Assembly (NCBI GenBank): GCA_002170485.2
Contig: NHDZ02000103.1
Location: 30,208-94,207 of the forward strand
Length of the DNA: 64,000 nt
Reading direction: 5' to 3'
Origin: MED660 sp002691025
GTDB lineage: Bacteria; Myxococcota_A; UBA9160; UBA4427
Of the stretch, positions 35,430 through 44,231 are shown piece after piece. Position numbers and translations under genes: made by a program. Under the pieces are notes generated by a model, which worked only from the letters and a program-made list of their open reading frames with translations, was not told the origin of the DNA and searched no databases. Position 1 is the first letter of the stretch; every line of letters begins with the position of its first letter.

Positions 35430-36639
35430 AGGGATTGGAGACTTCAGACTTCACCACGCCTGACCTCTCCCAATCGGCGATTTGCTCGGACGCGTACCCA
35501 TACTCCAACAGGACTTCGCGGGTATCCGAACCCATGGGACGCGGTGGGCCTGAAATTCCTGTGGGCGTATCGGAAAATGTCACCGGATGACGGAGAAGAG
35601 ACATCTCGCCTTCCTCGGAATGTTCGACACGGCGTGTCAGATTGAGATACCGGGCCTGAGGATCCTCGAACACCTCATCCACCGAAAGAATCGGTCCGCA
35701 GATCACATCCGCGGCCATGAAGATCTCCAGCCACTCCTCGGTGGAGCGCTGAACAAGGCAGGCTTCGACAGCCTGACGTAGCGGTTCGCGGTTTCGAATT
35801 CGATCTTGTGGCCCGGCAAAGAGCGGATCCTCAAGAAGCCCGGGCGCACCGAGAGCCTCGACAAATCCGGGCCANCCCGATGTCACCGCCAGATTGATGG
35901 CCCCGTCCCGGGTCTTGAAGGTGCCCATTGGGAAAAGCGTTGGATGATCGTTTCCCGATTGCGCGGGCACCTCACCCTCCACCAACCAGCGCGCGGCCTG
36001 GAAGTCCATGAAATTCACCAGACTCTCCAGCAGCGAGGTCTGCAGCCACTGCCCCTTTCCTGTGCGCTCCCGCACATACAAGGCGGCCAGCACGCCTTGA
36101 GCCAGGAATGTGCCNGCTGCNGTATCGGAGATGGCGATACCCGCTCGCCAAGGCCCACCTCCCGGTGGCCCCGTCACGCTCATGAGTCCACTCATGCCCT
36201 GGATCACCTGATCCAGACCCGGTCGATCACGGTATGGACCCTCCTGGCCAAACCCGGAAAGACTCGCATAGATGAGACGTGGATTGATGGNAGAGAGTTC
36301 GGCGTAACCGATTTGAAGACGATCCTTTACACGAGGACGGAAGTTCTCGACCACGACATCAGCCTTCTCGACCAGCCTGAGAAAGATGCCCCGACCCTCT
36401 TCTTGTTTGAGGTCGATGCACACCGACCGCTTCCCTCGATGAAGATTGTAGGAGTCCGAGTGGCCCAACTCGAAGTTCCGATCGGGCGCAGAAATACGAA
36501 TCACATCCGCNCCCATATCGGCGAGTTGGCGAACACATGTNGGACCCGCCCGGGCCAGGGTCAGGTCCAGAACAGAAAGCCCGCTCAGCGCTCCCTCTTC
36601 CTGATCCCGGGACTGATACATTGAATCCGCACCTGCCAT
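35416..36639 (-). CDS. Family III CoA-transferase (CaiB/BaiF), possible racemase
   Basis: 407 residues. LSGLSVLDLTLARAG near 18, the GKRSVCIDLKQEEG stretch near 70, VENFRPRVKDRLQIGYAEL near 98 and AISDXAXGTFLAQGVLAALYVRERTGKGQW near 170 are family marks. The catalytic Asp falls in the SD pair of that last block, where neighbouring codons contain Ns. This family includes alpha-methylacyl-CoA racemases and bile acid or oxalate CoA-transferases. TAGGAG lies 9 bases before the ATG. It is 12 bases downstream of the enoyl-CoA hydratase gene, a likely operon for acyl-CoA catabolism. Confidence 0.92.
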   Translation of the reverse strand: MAGADSMYQSRDQEEGALSGLSVLDLTLARAGXTCVRQLADMXADVIRISAPDRNFELGHSDSYNLHRGKRSVCIDLKQEEGRGIFLRLVEKADVVVENFRPRVKDRLQIGYAELSXINPRLIYASLSGFGQEGPYRDRPGLDQVIQGMSGLMSVTGPPGGGPWRAGIAISDXAXGTFLAQGVLAALYVRERTGKGQWLQTSLLESLVNFMDFQAARWLVEGEVPAQSGNDHPTLFPMGTFKTRDGAINLAVTSXWPGFVEALGAPGLLEDPLFAGPQDRIRNREPLRQAVEACLVQRSTEEWLEIFMAADVICGPILSVDEVFEDPQARYLNLTRRVEHSEEGEMSLLRHPVTFSDTPTGISGPPRPMGSDTREVLLEYGYASEQIADWERSGVVKSEVSNPSSEG

Positions 36640-36651
36640 GAAGTTCGACTC

Positions 36652-37434
36652 CTACCGGCCCTGGAAACGCGGAACCCTTTTCTCCATGAAAGCCGTCACG
36701 CCTTCCTTGAAATCATCGCTCTCAAAGCAATCGCGTATCCCGGCCTCCACCGCTGCCATATTCCTCTTCGCCGGTTCACGCTCTATTTCTTTCGCCGTCA
36801 GTTTCACCGCACGCACNGTCAGGGGCGCATTTTCGGCAATCTCACGGGCCAACTCAGANACCGAGGAGTCGAGCAACGANTTTTCGAACACCCGGTTCAC
36901 CAACCCCATGGCGTGAGCCTCTTCCGCAGAATAGTGACGAGCCGTAAAAAGGATCTCCTTGGCACGGGGAAGCCCTACAACCCGGGCCAGGTTCTCGACA
37001 CCTGAAAATCCATACCCCACGCCCAGCCGAGCAGCCGGAATACCAAAGCGGGCATCGTCNGCCGCATAGCGAAGGTCGGCGAAAAGAGAGACCGCCATCC
37101 CGCCNCCGATACAAAAGCCATGAATCGATGCGATGAGTGGCTTCTCCAACAACGCCAGCGCACGGAAGGCTTCCTCTGAATTCAAACCGAGGCCGCTCTG
37201 GGTTTCGCGCCCCGTCTCGTCNTCAAATTGCGAGATATCGGCGCCNGAAACAAAGGCCCGGTCACCGGCCCCCCGCATCACCACCACGCGAATGGCAGGG
37301 TCCTGACCGAANGCCTTGGCGGCTTCCGCCAACTCGCCCCACATGTTCGAGGANATTGCGTTTCGGCGCTCGGGGTGATCAAAAACGATCCAACCGATTT
37401 CACCTTCTCGTTCGCTTTCCACATGGCCCGGCAT
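36652..37434 (-). CDS. Enoyl-CoA hydratase/isomerase
   Basis: 260 residues, normal for the crotonase family. IGWIVFDHPERRNAXSSNMW near 13, GAGDRAFVXGADISQF near 55, IASIHGFCIXGGMAVSLFADLRYA near 105 (oxyanion-hole helices) and FGIPAARLGVGYGFSGVENL near 132 are visible. The second catalytic Glu of hydratases (normally E in PE-x-x-x-G) appears as the Gly/Ala region AARLGVG, so an isomerase or other crotonase activity is possible. Several Ns lie in third codon positions. First gene of the pair with the CoA-transferase. Confidence 0.92.
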   Translation of the reverse strand: MPGHVESEREGEIGWIVFDHPERRNAXSSNMWGELAEAAKXFGQDPAIRVVVMRGAGDRAFVXGADISQFXDETGRETQSGLGLNSEEAFRALALLEKPLIASIHGFCIXGGMAVSLFADLRYAXDDARFGIPAARLGVGYGFSGVENLARVVGLPRAKEILFTARHYSAEEAHAMGLVNRVFEXSLLDSSXSELAREIAENAPLXVRAVKLTAKEIEREPAKRNMAAVEAGIRDCFESDDFKEGVTAFMEKRVPRFQGR

Positions 37435-37491
37435 GGAGCGAGTCTACCCCAGCCGGATTCCAGCGGGAAAAACCGTCCGGGNAGCGAAGGG

Positions 37492-37752
37492 CTAGTGGTC
37501 CGCAGCGACCCGAAGAGGCCGCTCCGGAGTCATCTCAANCACGCTCGAATCCGTAGCGACTCTGGAACGATCAGGGAATTCATGACCTTGGATCGACTGG
37601 TGCTCAACGGCCTGAACAGAAAACGCCATGATGGCGAAGAGCAGGAAAGGGGTCCCGAAAACCAGGCCGAAACTCTCAGCCACCTTGCGCCCGTAAGAGC
37701 GGTGGCGATGNCGGCGGGATTTCCGTGATCTCTTCAACATGTTGGGAATCAT
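37492..37752 (-). CDS. Small single-span membrane protein, unrecognised
   Basis: 86 residues from the ATG at 37752, with CTGGAG about 8 bases upstream. The N-terminus is very basic (KRSRKSR and HRHRSYGRK). It is followed by one hydrophobic helix, FGLVFGTPFLLFAIMAFSVQ, and a polar tail. The inside-positive topology supports a type II membrane protein. No family is recognised. Two codons contain N. It lies between the GPH transporter and the enoyl-CoA hydratase, on their strand. Confidence 0.5.
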   Translation of the reverse strand: MIPNMLKRSRKSRXHRHRSYGRKVAESFGLVFGTPFLLFAIMAFSVQAVEHQSIQGHEFPDRSRVATDSSVXEMTPERPLRVAADH

Positions 37753-37941
37753 TCCAGTTTCTCCAGGCAANGAAGGGGTGTTCTCCTGTACCTATCGGAT
37801 GACTCAATTCGGGCCCTGATGGGTAATTGACCCAGGGAGGTGGAAAATCAGCGAGGATTCCCGTCGGGCTGATCATTTACAACCTGACTGGATCCCGCGC
37901 CCACCAGAGGGCATCCACCGCGATGAAAGAGACCTGCCTTC

Positions 37942-39324
37942 TCAGCCAGATCGGGCATCGAGCTCGGCCCGGATCTTCGCGTGCGCGGCCTCGTCAAGAT
38001 TGAAATGACGATAGAAGATATANGCGCCCAGCATGAAGCAGAGCATCGGGAACCCCCCGTAGAGAGCCAGGAGGGCGGTCCGAGCAGACTCGGATTGCTC
38101 GACGTTCGGAACGAATCCCGCAAGGTCCAGTGCAAACCCCGTCAGAATGAGGGTGAGACCGGTCGCAAGTTTGAAGACGAAATTCCAGGTCGCGAAGTAG
38201 GTTCCCTCTTTGCGTTCACCGGTCTTCAATTCATCGTAGTCGATGACATCCGCCTGAATCGAAGGAGCCACCACGGCACCCGCCCCTGAGCCAAGGCCCA
38301 ATACCAGTGCAGCGGCAGAGATCATGAACACATCGCCCTCTTCCAGGAAGAGCATGGAACCAAAGCAGGCGGACGTGATCACCATCGAGAAAAGCCAGAG
38401 TCTCTTCTTGCCATAACGACCGGCCAAACGAACCCACAAAGGCACGCTTGCCGCCGAAGGAAAGGCATAGAGAAGAATGTATATNGGAGCGTATTCCGGT
38501 GTACCGACGATGTATTCCGAAACATAGGTGGTCAATACATTGACCACCGCTCCACCCAGACTCTCAATCAGGAAGACCAGGAGAAGCACCCTGGAATGCG
38601 GATTGCGCAAGACATCGGCGAAAGCCTGATAGACATGTTTCCCTCCACGTCCCTGGTGGACCTTCTGTTCGGGTACGCGATAAACCATCCACGACAGCAT
38701 CAGGGTAGTGGCGATACCCGCTGCCATCGCAATCTCTGTCGCGATGATTCGGGGTTCAGAAGACCGGATCAGCAACCACATAGCGCCGAGAGCAATGAAA
38801 GAACCCACACTCCAGCCGATGTGACGCCCCCCGAAAAGACGGGTTCGTTGATAAGGATCTTCGCTGATTTCCGCAGCCAGGGATTGATGGGGCACGAAGG
38901 CGGCCGTCATCGTCGAATAGAAGAGCATGACTCCGACAAGCATGTAGAGGATCGCATCGCTCTCATCGAAGGAGTCCGGGGGACTCCACATCATGTAGAA
39001 GGAAAGAGAAATCGGAATGGCCGACCAAAAGAGCCACGGCCGCCTTCGACCCATCCGAGACCGCGTTCCGTCNCTGAGAAAACCGACCAGGGGATCGGTG
39101 ACGGCATCGAGAAGGCGGGACAGACCGAAGATGAGACCCATGACAGCAGGAGCGATCAAAAGTACGTCGGTGGCGTACTTCATGAGATACATGTTCACCA
39201 GCAGGTACATGAAACCCATGCCTACCGTNGGAAGGTTGAAATCAACGATGAATTTCCAGGCGAGGAAACCATCCTTGTCACTCTCAACCATCCCGGGCGA
39301 CGGGTCGATCTCTTCCACGCTCAT
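37942..39324 (-). CDS. Major facilitator, GPH (glycoside-pentoside-hexuronide) cation symporter family
   Basis: 460 residues with twelve predicted helices. FNLXTVGMGFMYLLVNMYLMKYATDVLLIAPAVMGLIFGLSRLLDAVTDPLVGFLXDGTRSRMGRRRPWLF near 29-98 contains the MelB/GPH hallmarks: DAVTDP for cation and sugar binding, and the cytosolic GRRRP loop. DYDELKTGERKEGTYFATWNFVFKLATG near 360 is another GPH stretch. Members carry sugars, but many environmental homologues lie near lipid catabolism genes. The substrate is unknown. It forms a loose same-strand group with the MAPEG and PhyH genes upstream. Confidence 0.9.
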   Translation of the reverse strand: MSVEEIDPSPGMVESDKDGFLAWKFIVDFNLXTVGMGFMYLLVNMYLMKYATDVLLIAPAVMGLIFGLSRLLDAVTDPLVGFLXDGTRSRMGRRRPWLFWSAIPISLSFYMMWSPPDSFDESDAILYMLVGVMLFYSTMTAAFVPHQSLAAEISEDPYQRTRLFGGRHIGWSVGSFIALGAMWLLIRSSEPRIIATEIAMAAGIATTLMLSWMVYRVPEQKVHQGRGGKHVYQAFADVLRNPHSRVLLLVFLIESLGGAVVNVLTTYVSEYIVGTPEYAXIYILLYAFPSAASVPLWVRLAGRYGKKRLWLFSMVITSACFGSMLFLEEGDVFMISAAALVLGLGSGAGAVVAPSIQADVIDYDELKTGERKEGTYFATWNFVFKLATGLTLILTGFALDLAGFVPNVEQSESARTALLALYGGFPMLCFMLGXYIFYRHFNLDEAAHAKIRAELDARSG

Positions 39325-39408
39325 CCGATCCTCAAACCATCCGCTGGAACCCGAAACAGGAACCGGACCATACCCAGCCCACCGNACAAAAGCGATGAAT
39401 TGGGACCC

Positions 39409-39798
39409 TCACCCGAAAAAAGAGAGAAACGCGCCGATCAGGGCACCCAGCAAAAGCGTGATCTGAACGAGAAAGCCCACGGTAAAGCCCAGGGTTCGCT
39501 TTCCAGGCTCTGCCACATAGCCCGCCGAATAGAGGAATCGACCCACAATGAAGGCCAGGCCCAGAAGCGCTCCCAATGGGNCGCTGACGTAGATTCCGAA
39601 AAGCCACAAAGAAGGCAGGAAGATGACCAGTTGTTCCAGTGTGTTCTGCTGGACCCTGAGTCGTCTCTCGAAGACCGGATGGCCCGAGACNGCAGGGGCC
39701 TCGATTTCATATTGCCCACGGGCCATTCCCACCTTCAAGCCAAAGAACATGTATTGAGCCAACGCAAGAAGTGCAACGATCGCAATGATTTCCATCAT
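39409..39798 (-). CDS. MAPEG family membrane protein
   Basis: 129 residues with four helices. GHPVFERRLRVQQNTLEQLVIFLPSLWLFG near 35-65 carries the E-R-x-x-x-x-x-x-N-x-x-E pattern of the MAPEG fold (microsomal glutathione transferases and leukotriene C4 synthase). The C-terminal helices, YSAGYVAEPGKRTLGFTVGF, are also typical. These inner-membrane proteins may conjugate glutathione to lipophilic compounds, but bacterial functions are mostly unproven. Start chosen at the MM pair (39798) preceded by AAAGG. Confidence 0.85.
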   Translation of the reverse strand: MMEIIAIVALLALAQYMFFGLKVGMARGQYEIEAPXVSGHPVFERRLRVQQNTLEQLVIFLPSLWLFGIYVSXPLGALLGLAFIVGRFLYSAGYVAEPGKRTLGFTVGFLVQITLLLGALIGAFLSFFG

Positions 39799-39872
39799 GA
39801 AACCTTTCATCGATGAAGTTCGGCTCATCCCGGAATATCCACAAGGCCGACTCCACACTCTCGAGTTCCGAA

Positions 39873-40682
39873 TCAGTCCCCAGAGCCCGTTTTTGAAGAA
39901 TCTGCCGATCGGCGTATCGGCATCCAGTCGATATTGGGCGGTACGAAACCGATCTTTTCCTTGCTCAGGTCGCGAGTCTGGGCGCTTGCAAAATGATAGA
40001 CCATGGCGGCCCTCATCTGACTCGAGGCATTATCGGTGGAGCGATGCATCAAGTGGCTATGGAAGATCAGCAGATCTCCCGGGTCCATCAAAAGCGTCTC
40101 CGCTGCAGATGTATCGTGGTCTACGATTTCTACATAACCCAGGTTCGCATGCTCCCTTTGATCAGCCACGGCTTCGTGAACGGGCTCGAGGTGCGAAGCA
40201 GGAAGAANGGAGAGCGGCCCATTGTCCGGGTTGGCTTCTGTCACGGCCANCCAGACTCCCACCTGGGGTCCCCGATCAAAATGAAAATAGAAGGCATCCT
40301 GATGCCAGGGCTGGCCCANCGCACCCGGCAACTTGAAGATGAACTGNGAGAGAAAACAATCTATGTCGGGACCGAGCAGATCGGTCAGCATGTCNACCAG
40401 GCGNGAATCACAAGCAAAGTCATGGAAGATCGGTATTTCACGATGGATCCGGAAGACCTTCGACGCCCTCTCCTCAAGCTTCCGATTCGGGTCCGCAATG
40501 CGATCTTCCGTCTGGAGGAAGGCGGGCTGGATCGATTCATCGCGCTCAACCCGGCGGATCAGATCCCGAACACCCTCTTCCATATCCCGAAGAGTCGCCC
40601 GGTCCGCATACCCCTTCACGACGAAGTACCCCTGGGACTCCCAGGCCTGTTTCTGAGCTGCAGTGAGCATACTCGANTTCAT
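39873..40682 (-). CDS. Phytanoyl-CoA dioxygenase (PhyH) family
   Basis: 269 residues. The PhyH fold opens with LTAAQKQAWESQGYFVVKGYADRATL. The Fe(II) ligands are in PWHQDAFYF (His and Asp near 125-127) and FHSHLMHRSTDNAS near 212 (second His). The Arg for 2-oxoglutarate lies in the following SQMRAAMVYHF. Members hydroxylate CoA-bound or free branched lipids or secondary metabolites. Seven Ns occur. It neighbours CoA-transferase, hydratase and MAPEG genes, consistent with lipid degradation, though the substrate is open. Confidence 0.9.
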   Translation of the reverse strand: MXSSMLTAAQKQAWESQGYFVVKGYADRATLRDMEEGVRDLIRRVERDESIQPAFLQTEDRIADPNRKLEERASKVFRIHREIPIFHDFACDXRLXDMLTDLLGPDIDCFLXQFIFKLPGAXGQPWHQDAFYFHFDRGPQVGVWXAVTEANPDNGPLSXLPASHLEPVHEAVADQREHANLGYVEIVDHDTSAAETLLMDPGDLLIFHSHLMHRSTDNASSQMRAAMVYHFASAQTRDLSKEKIGFVPPNIDWMPIRRSADSSKTGSGD

Positions 40683-40720
40683 CCCTTCAAGATCACCACA
40701 TCATCATAGCGGCGCTTCCC

Positions 40721-41884
40721 CTAGTCACGAAGCGCATCGACCCAATGAGGATAATCTCCCTCCAATTTCTTGAATCCGAAGTGCTCTTCAATCCAACGGA
40801 TCAACTCTGGACTCAGGCTCAGGTCCCGAGCCTGTTGCGCTGACGAAAGATCGAAGCGACGCCTTTCTCCATCCGGTGCCACCAATTCAAGATCCCGAGG
40901 AAGAGCCACGGCCACCAGATCCACTGCTTTTCCGCTGTAATGGTCCGAGGAACGGGCTCCTGACTCTGTGGCGAAAACGACCTGATAGGTGTCCGCCATC
41001 GCTTGGGCTCTTTGGCGAATCGTGTCGGCGTCCGCTGACTCACCCCAGNGGATCGGAACAAAGAGGCCCCATTCGGAATTGAGCTGTTCCAGCCTTTCAA
41101 GATCCTGNAAAAGGGAGGCCTCGGACTCCGATCGGCTCAGCAGGAAAGCGCCCCACATCAAATACCCCCGCTCCCGGCTTCGTACGGTGGACGTCAGTTC
41201 TACGTGTGCCCCCTGGGCCCTGAGTTGCTTCATCAGTGAAGCGACCCGGAGGGAGAANTCTGCCGAGGAAGGCATGGCGGCGAGAGCCTGGACCCGCTGC
41301 TCTTCCGTAGCGGGATTCTTGAATCTCATCGTCCAGTCTGGACCGGGAGGATCTCCATCCCGNGCGGCTGGAAGCGTAGACTGGACTTTCGGGCGATCCG
41401 TATTGGGAAAGCCATGCTCGCCATAGCGNCGGGACCTTCCTGCGAAGATTTCATCTGGATGCAGGAAGATNCCAGCCTTTCGAGCGCGGCCGGGTGTCAC
41501 CCACACTTCCCTTCCGCCGGATCCATAACGGGGTTCGCGCAGGACGTCGTCCAGGAAGAAGATGAAGTCCTGCGGATCCACCGCGCCCTGCATCTNTTCC
41601 CTCATCGCTCGCGTCATGGGCTCATCGCCAGCGGTCCGACTCATCACCATGAGTAGATCTGCGTCCACCTCAGCCCGAGCCAACCTGATCCTTCGTGAAC
41701 CCAGGCGGGAGGCGGCTTCCTCCAGCGGCGTTCGTAGACCTTTTGGCCAGGGGGGCGGAGAAAGCACATCGAGAACACGATCCGCTCGAGGCGAAGCCAG
41801 AGCTTCGTTCGAAGCCTGACTCCACGCTGGACAAACTGCCCCCAGACCCATCANCCAGAAAAGCAAGAGACGAATCAAGATCAT
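40721..41884 (-). CDS. Exported M15-type (VanY/DD-carboxypeptidase-like) protein
   Basis: 387 residues from the ATG at 41884. The open frame to 42052 is antisense to the next gene's leader and has no support. A signal peptide (about 1-22) is followed by an unknown N-terminal region. The C-terminal 170 residues contain ELTSTVRSRERGYLMWGAF, SGARSSDHYSGKAVDLVAV (His and Asp of the M15 zinc site) and EGDYPHWVDAL (third His). Such proteins trim peptidoglycan stem peptides or bind them. A zinc peptidase role is inferred. The first 200 residues are not recognised. Confidence 0.72.
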   Translation of the reverse strand: MILIRLLLFWXMGLGAVCPAWSQASNEALASPRADRVLDVLSPPPWPKGLRTPLEEAASRLGSRRIRLARAEVDADLLMVMSRTAGDEPMTRAMREXMQGAVDPQDFIFFLDDVLREPRYGSGGREVWVTPGRARKAXIFLHPDEIFAGRSXRYGEHGFPNTDRPKVQSTLPAXRDGDPPGPDWTMRFKNPATEEQRVQALAAMPSSAXFSLRVASLMKQLRAQGAHVELTSTVRSRERGYLMWGAFLLSRSESEASLXQDLERLEQLNSEWGLFVPIXWGESADADTIRQRAQAMADTYQVVFATESGARSSDHYSGKAVDLVAVALPRDLELVAPDGERRRFDLSSAQQARDLSLSPELIRWIEEHFGFKKLEGDYPHWVDALRD

Positions 41885-42025
41885 GGATGGAAGAATGGAG
41901 GAAATGGAATGCCTTGTCGCCCCTGTATCGATCTCACATGAATCCCGTATTCGTCTCANGGGCAGACGCAAAACAAAATAGGATGAGCTAAAAACCTCTA
42001 GATCCAGAACCAGGAGGACTCTTCC

Positions 42026-42802
42026 ATGAACACACGAAGTGGGCAAAAACACAGAGCAGGACGGAACTGGATCGGAACATTCATCCAGGCCTTGCCTTGG
42101 TTGCTAGCCACGGCGTTCTTGAGCCTGGGCTGTGCCAACTCCTCCACCGGATGGCTTTCTTCCCCCAANCTCAAGCCCGATGGAGACCACGCACTCAAAT
42201 CACGCACCAATCTNCTCACCAACCACATGGCTCGGAACGAGGACGGAACCATCAACGTCATCATCGAAATTCCAGCCGGAACCAGNCAGAANTGGGAAGT
42301 CGCCNCCGATGGGTTCTCGCTGGTNCGTGAGTTCAAGGGCNNAANGCCACGCACCATTGAATACCTCCCCTACCCAGGCAACTATGGTTTCATCCCACGT
42401 ACCCTCCTCGACTCACANAAGGGAGGAGANGGCGGAGCGCTGGACGTAATGGTTCTCGGGCCTGCAGTGGAAAGAGGGGACCTCATCCGAGCGCGCCCCA
42501 TCGGCATCATCCGACTCGTCGACCGGATGGAGCAGGACGACAAGATCCTGGCGGTCACCGAGGGNACCAGTTTCCAGGACATCCACGACATCGACGCGCT
42601 GAAGTCGGAGTTTCCGGGTGTCATTGAAATTCTCGACACCTGGTGGACCCATGCGTACGGCCAAGGAACAGACGTGACCCTCCTCGGAACAGGGTCAAGA
42701 GCCCAAGCCAATTCAGTCATCGACTACGCGATGGACTCCTGGCTCTCCATGAGGCGGGAATCCCGTCGGGCCTCCGAATCCCAGGCCGATTCAAGCCAAT
42801 AG
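42026..42802 (+). CDS. Lipoprotein inorganic pyrophosphatase-like protein
   Basis: 258 residues, about 80 longer than cytosolic PPases. An N-terminal hydrophobic segment ends in the lipobox FLSLGCANSS, so the protein is exported and lipidated. The type I pyrophosphatase core follows: VIIEIPAGT, EYLPYPGNYGFIPRT, ALDVMVLGPAVERGDL and RLVDRMEQDDKIL. Asp97 and Asp102 equivalents (E. coli numbering) are present in the last block. The usual D-G-D-P-L-D is changed to GAN-Gly-Gly-Ala-Leu-Asp, so the residue aligned with Asp67 is Gly. Export and this change argue for an unusual substrate or structural role. Several Ns lie within the motif region. Confidence 0.8.
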   Translation: MNTRSGQKHRAGRNWIGTFIQALPWLLATAFLSLGCANSSTGWLSSPXLKPDGDHALKSRTNXLTNHMARNEDGTINVIIEIPAGTXQXWEVAXDGFSLXREFKGXXPRTIEYLPYPGNYGFIPRTLLDSXKGGXGGALDVMVLGPAVERGDLIRARPIGIIRLVDRMEQDDKILAVTEXTSFQDIHDIDALKSEFPGVIEILDTWWTHAYGQGTDVTLLGTGSRAQANSVIDYAMDSWLSMRRESRRASESQADSSQ

Positions 42803-42811
42803 CGTCGGGCT

Positions 42812-43879
42812 TCACCCCAGGATGAAGCGAGACCTCTCGGCATGCGTCTGTCTCGCCTGCTGATACAGGCTCCACTGACCGATGGCCCGTGCCCAGTTGT
42901 GCTCGGCACAGGAGTCAAANCGCTNGGGGTCCCAGGACCAGTGACTCTCCGCCAGCACATCCGCCGCAAATCGCGAGCAGAGCTCGAGACTGAGTCGGTC
43001 CAGAGCCTCAACCAATGACAACCGTTCCTCTTTCAAAAGATCGAATCCAAGGGTTGATAGATATCCTTCGGCCGACGCCCGGAAGCGACCCATATCCAGA
43101 GACGCCTCCAGATCCCCGTCCACCGATCGGTTGCACCAGGACCGCCACGCATCGCCCATATCGAAATAGAGGGGCATTTTGGCCAAGGTATCCAGATCAA
43201 TCAGTGCACTCGCTCTGGGAGACTCGCCCGACTCTTCTACGTCAAAGAGGAAATTGTTGAATTTCAGATCGCCGTGAATCACGCGCCGCGGTAGATCCGC
43301 GACCGGTCCGAGCCGATGGACCTCGGCTTCGATCTTCCTGGCCAGTTCAAGAACCCGGGGATGGAAAACATGATCCGCGTGGGAAACCAGCTTCTCCTGA
43401 AGGTCGGCCATGTGTTTGGCCATGTCGTGGAAGGGGAATCCGATCGGTGAAAGTTCCGCTTCGAAATCACTCAAGGCATTGTGGAATCGAGCCGCATACA
43501 TGGCCGCGCTCCGGGCCTGATCCTCAGACTCGCAACGACGGAAAGCGATACCGGGGACCTTGTTCATTACCCGCCACCGGGAGCCCTCCGGCAACTCCGC
43601 AAAGAGAGCCCCGTCACGGGTCTCCAATAGGCGAGGAGAAACCAAGCCGCGCTCCTCCAGGTGCTTGGAAACGATCTGGATATTGTCCTGGACTCGCGGG
43701 GAGAAGACTTCATTGACACACTGAACGATCGTCTGGGTAGAGCCACGGGTCACGCACCAGGTCTGGTTGATGAGACCCACAGACAGGTATTCCCACTCAA
43801 AGGGCTCTTCAAATCCGCTCCAGGCTTTGAGCGCCTCTCTAAGTGAAGAATCGACTTGGGCGGGAGTCTTTCCGGACAT
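42812..43879 (-). CDS. Aminoglycoside phosphotransferase/choline kinase-fold small-molecule kinase
   Basis: 355 residues. The kinase-like fold shows EYLSVGLINQTWCV near 29 (glycine loop), RVIHGDLKFNNFLFD near 203 (Brenner motif with catalytic Asp and Asn) and ALIDLDTLAKMPLYFDMGDAWRSWCN near 228 (metal-binding Asp). Family APH/EcKinase members phosphorylate sugars, choline, homoserine or antibiotics. Nearness to lipid and surface genes suggests metabolism rather than resistance, but no substrate can be assigned. Confidence 0.88.
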   Translation of the reverse strand: MSGKTPAQVDSSLREALKAWSGFEEPFEWEYLSVGLINQTWCVTRGSTQTIVQCVNEVFSPRVQDNIQIVSKHLEERGLVSPRLLETRDGALFAELPEGSRWRVMNKVPGIAFRRCESEDQARSAAMYAARFHNALSDFEAELSPIGFPFHDMAKHMADLQEKLVSHADHVFHPRVLELARKIEAEVHRLGPVADLPRRVIHGDLKFNNFLFDVEESGESPRASALIDLDTLAKMPLYFDMGDAWRSWCNRSVDGDLEASLDMGRFRASAEGYLSTLGFDLLKEERLSLVEALDRLSLELCSRFAADVLAESHWSWDPXXFDSCAEHNWARAIGQWSLYQQARQTHAERSRFILG

Positions 43880-44231
43880 AGACGAAAATTTGTCTGATTC
43901 ACGTCAGCACTGCAAGCATTCTCTTCGAAGCCCATCTCTTCTCAGAACAAGAATCCGAAGGCCCGCCTCCCGGTCCATTTCCCGGGGTACCGATTCCACG
44001 GGGGAAGACTCCGGGAACTCCGTCGATGAGGTCGGACGGCTCGGATCGATCTGGACCGCCTCCGGGGGGCCAGNGCTCCCTTCACGGCGGCCCANCTCAG
44101 GAACCCNGCGCAGCTTTTGACGCAAGAANNGGCCTNCAACGCGATCAGATCNGGAAAAGACCTAAATATCCTGGAGGATCGGGGCTAATCTCCTCCNCGA
44201 GCATTCCATTCAAATATCCAGGAGACATGGC
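43880..44231. other. Intergenic region (352 bases) between divergent genes
   Basis: This gap separates the kinase gene (minus) from the LLM oxidoreductase (plus). It contains several Ns (44073-44198). Only short open frames without family sequence, ribosome sites or good starts are visible on either strand. Promoters for both flanking genes are expected here, but none could be picked out. Confidence 0.6.

Noticed and set aside
38596..39816. 406-codon plus-strand frame opposite the GPH transporter and MAPEG genes
   Set aside because: It spans two well-supported genes antisense and has no recognisable domain.
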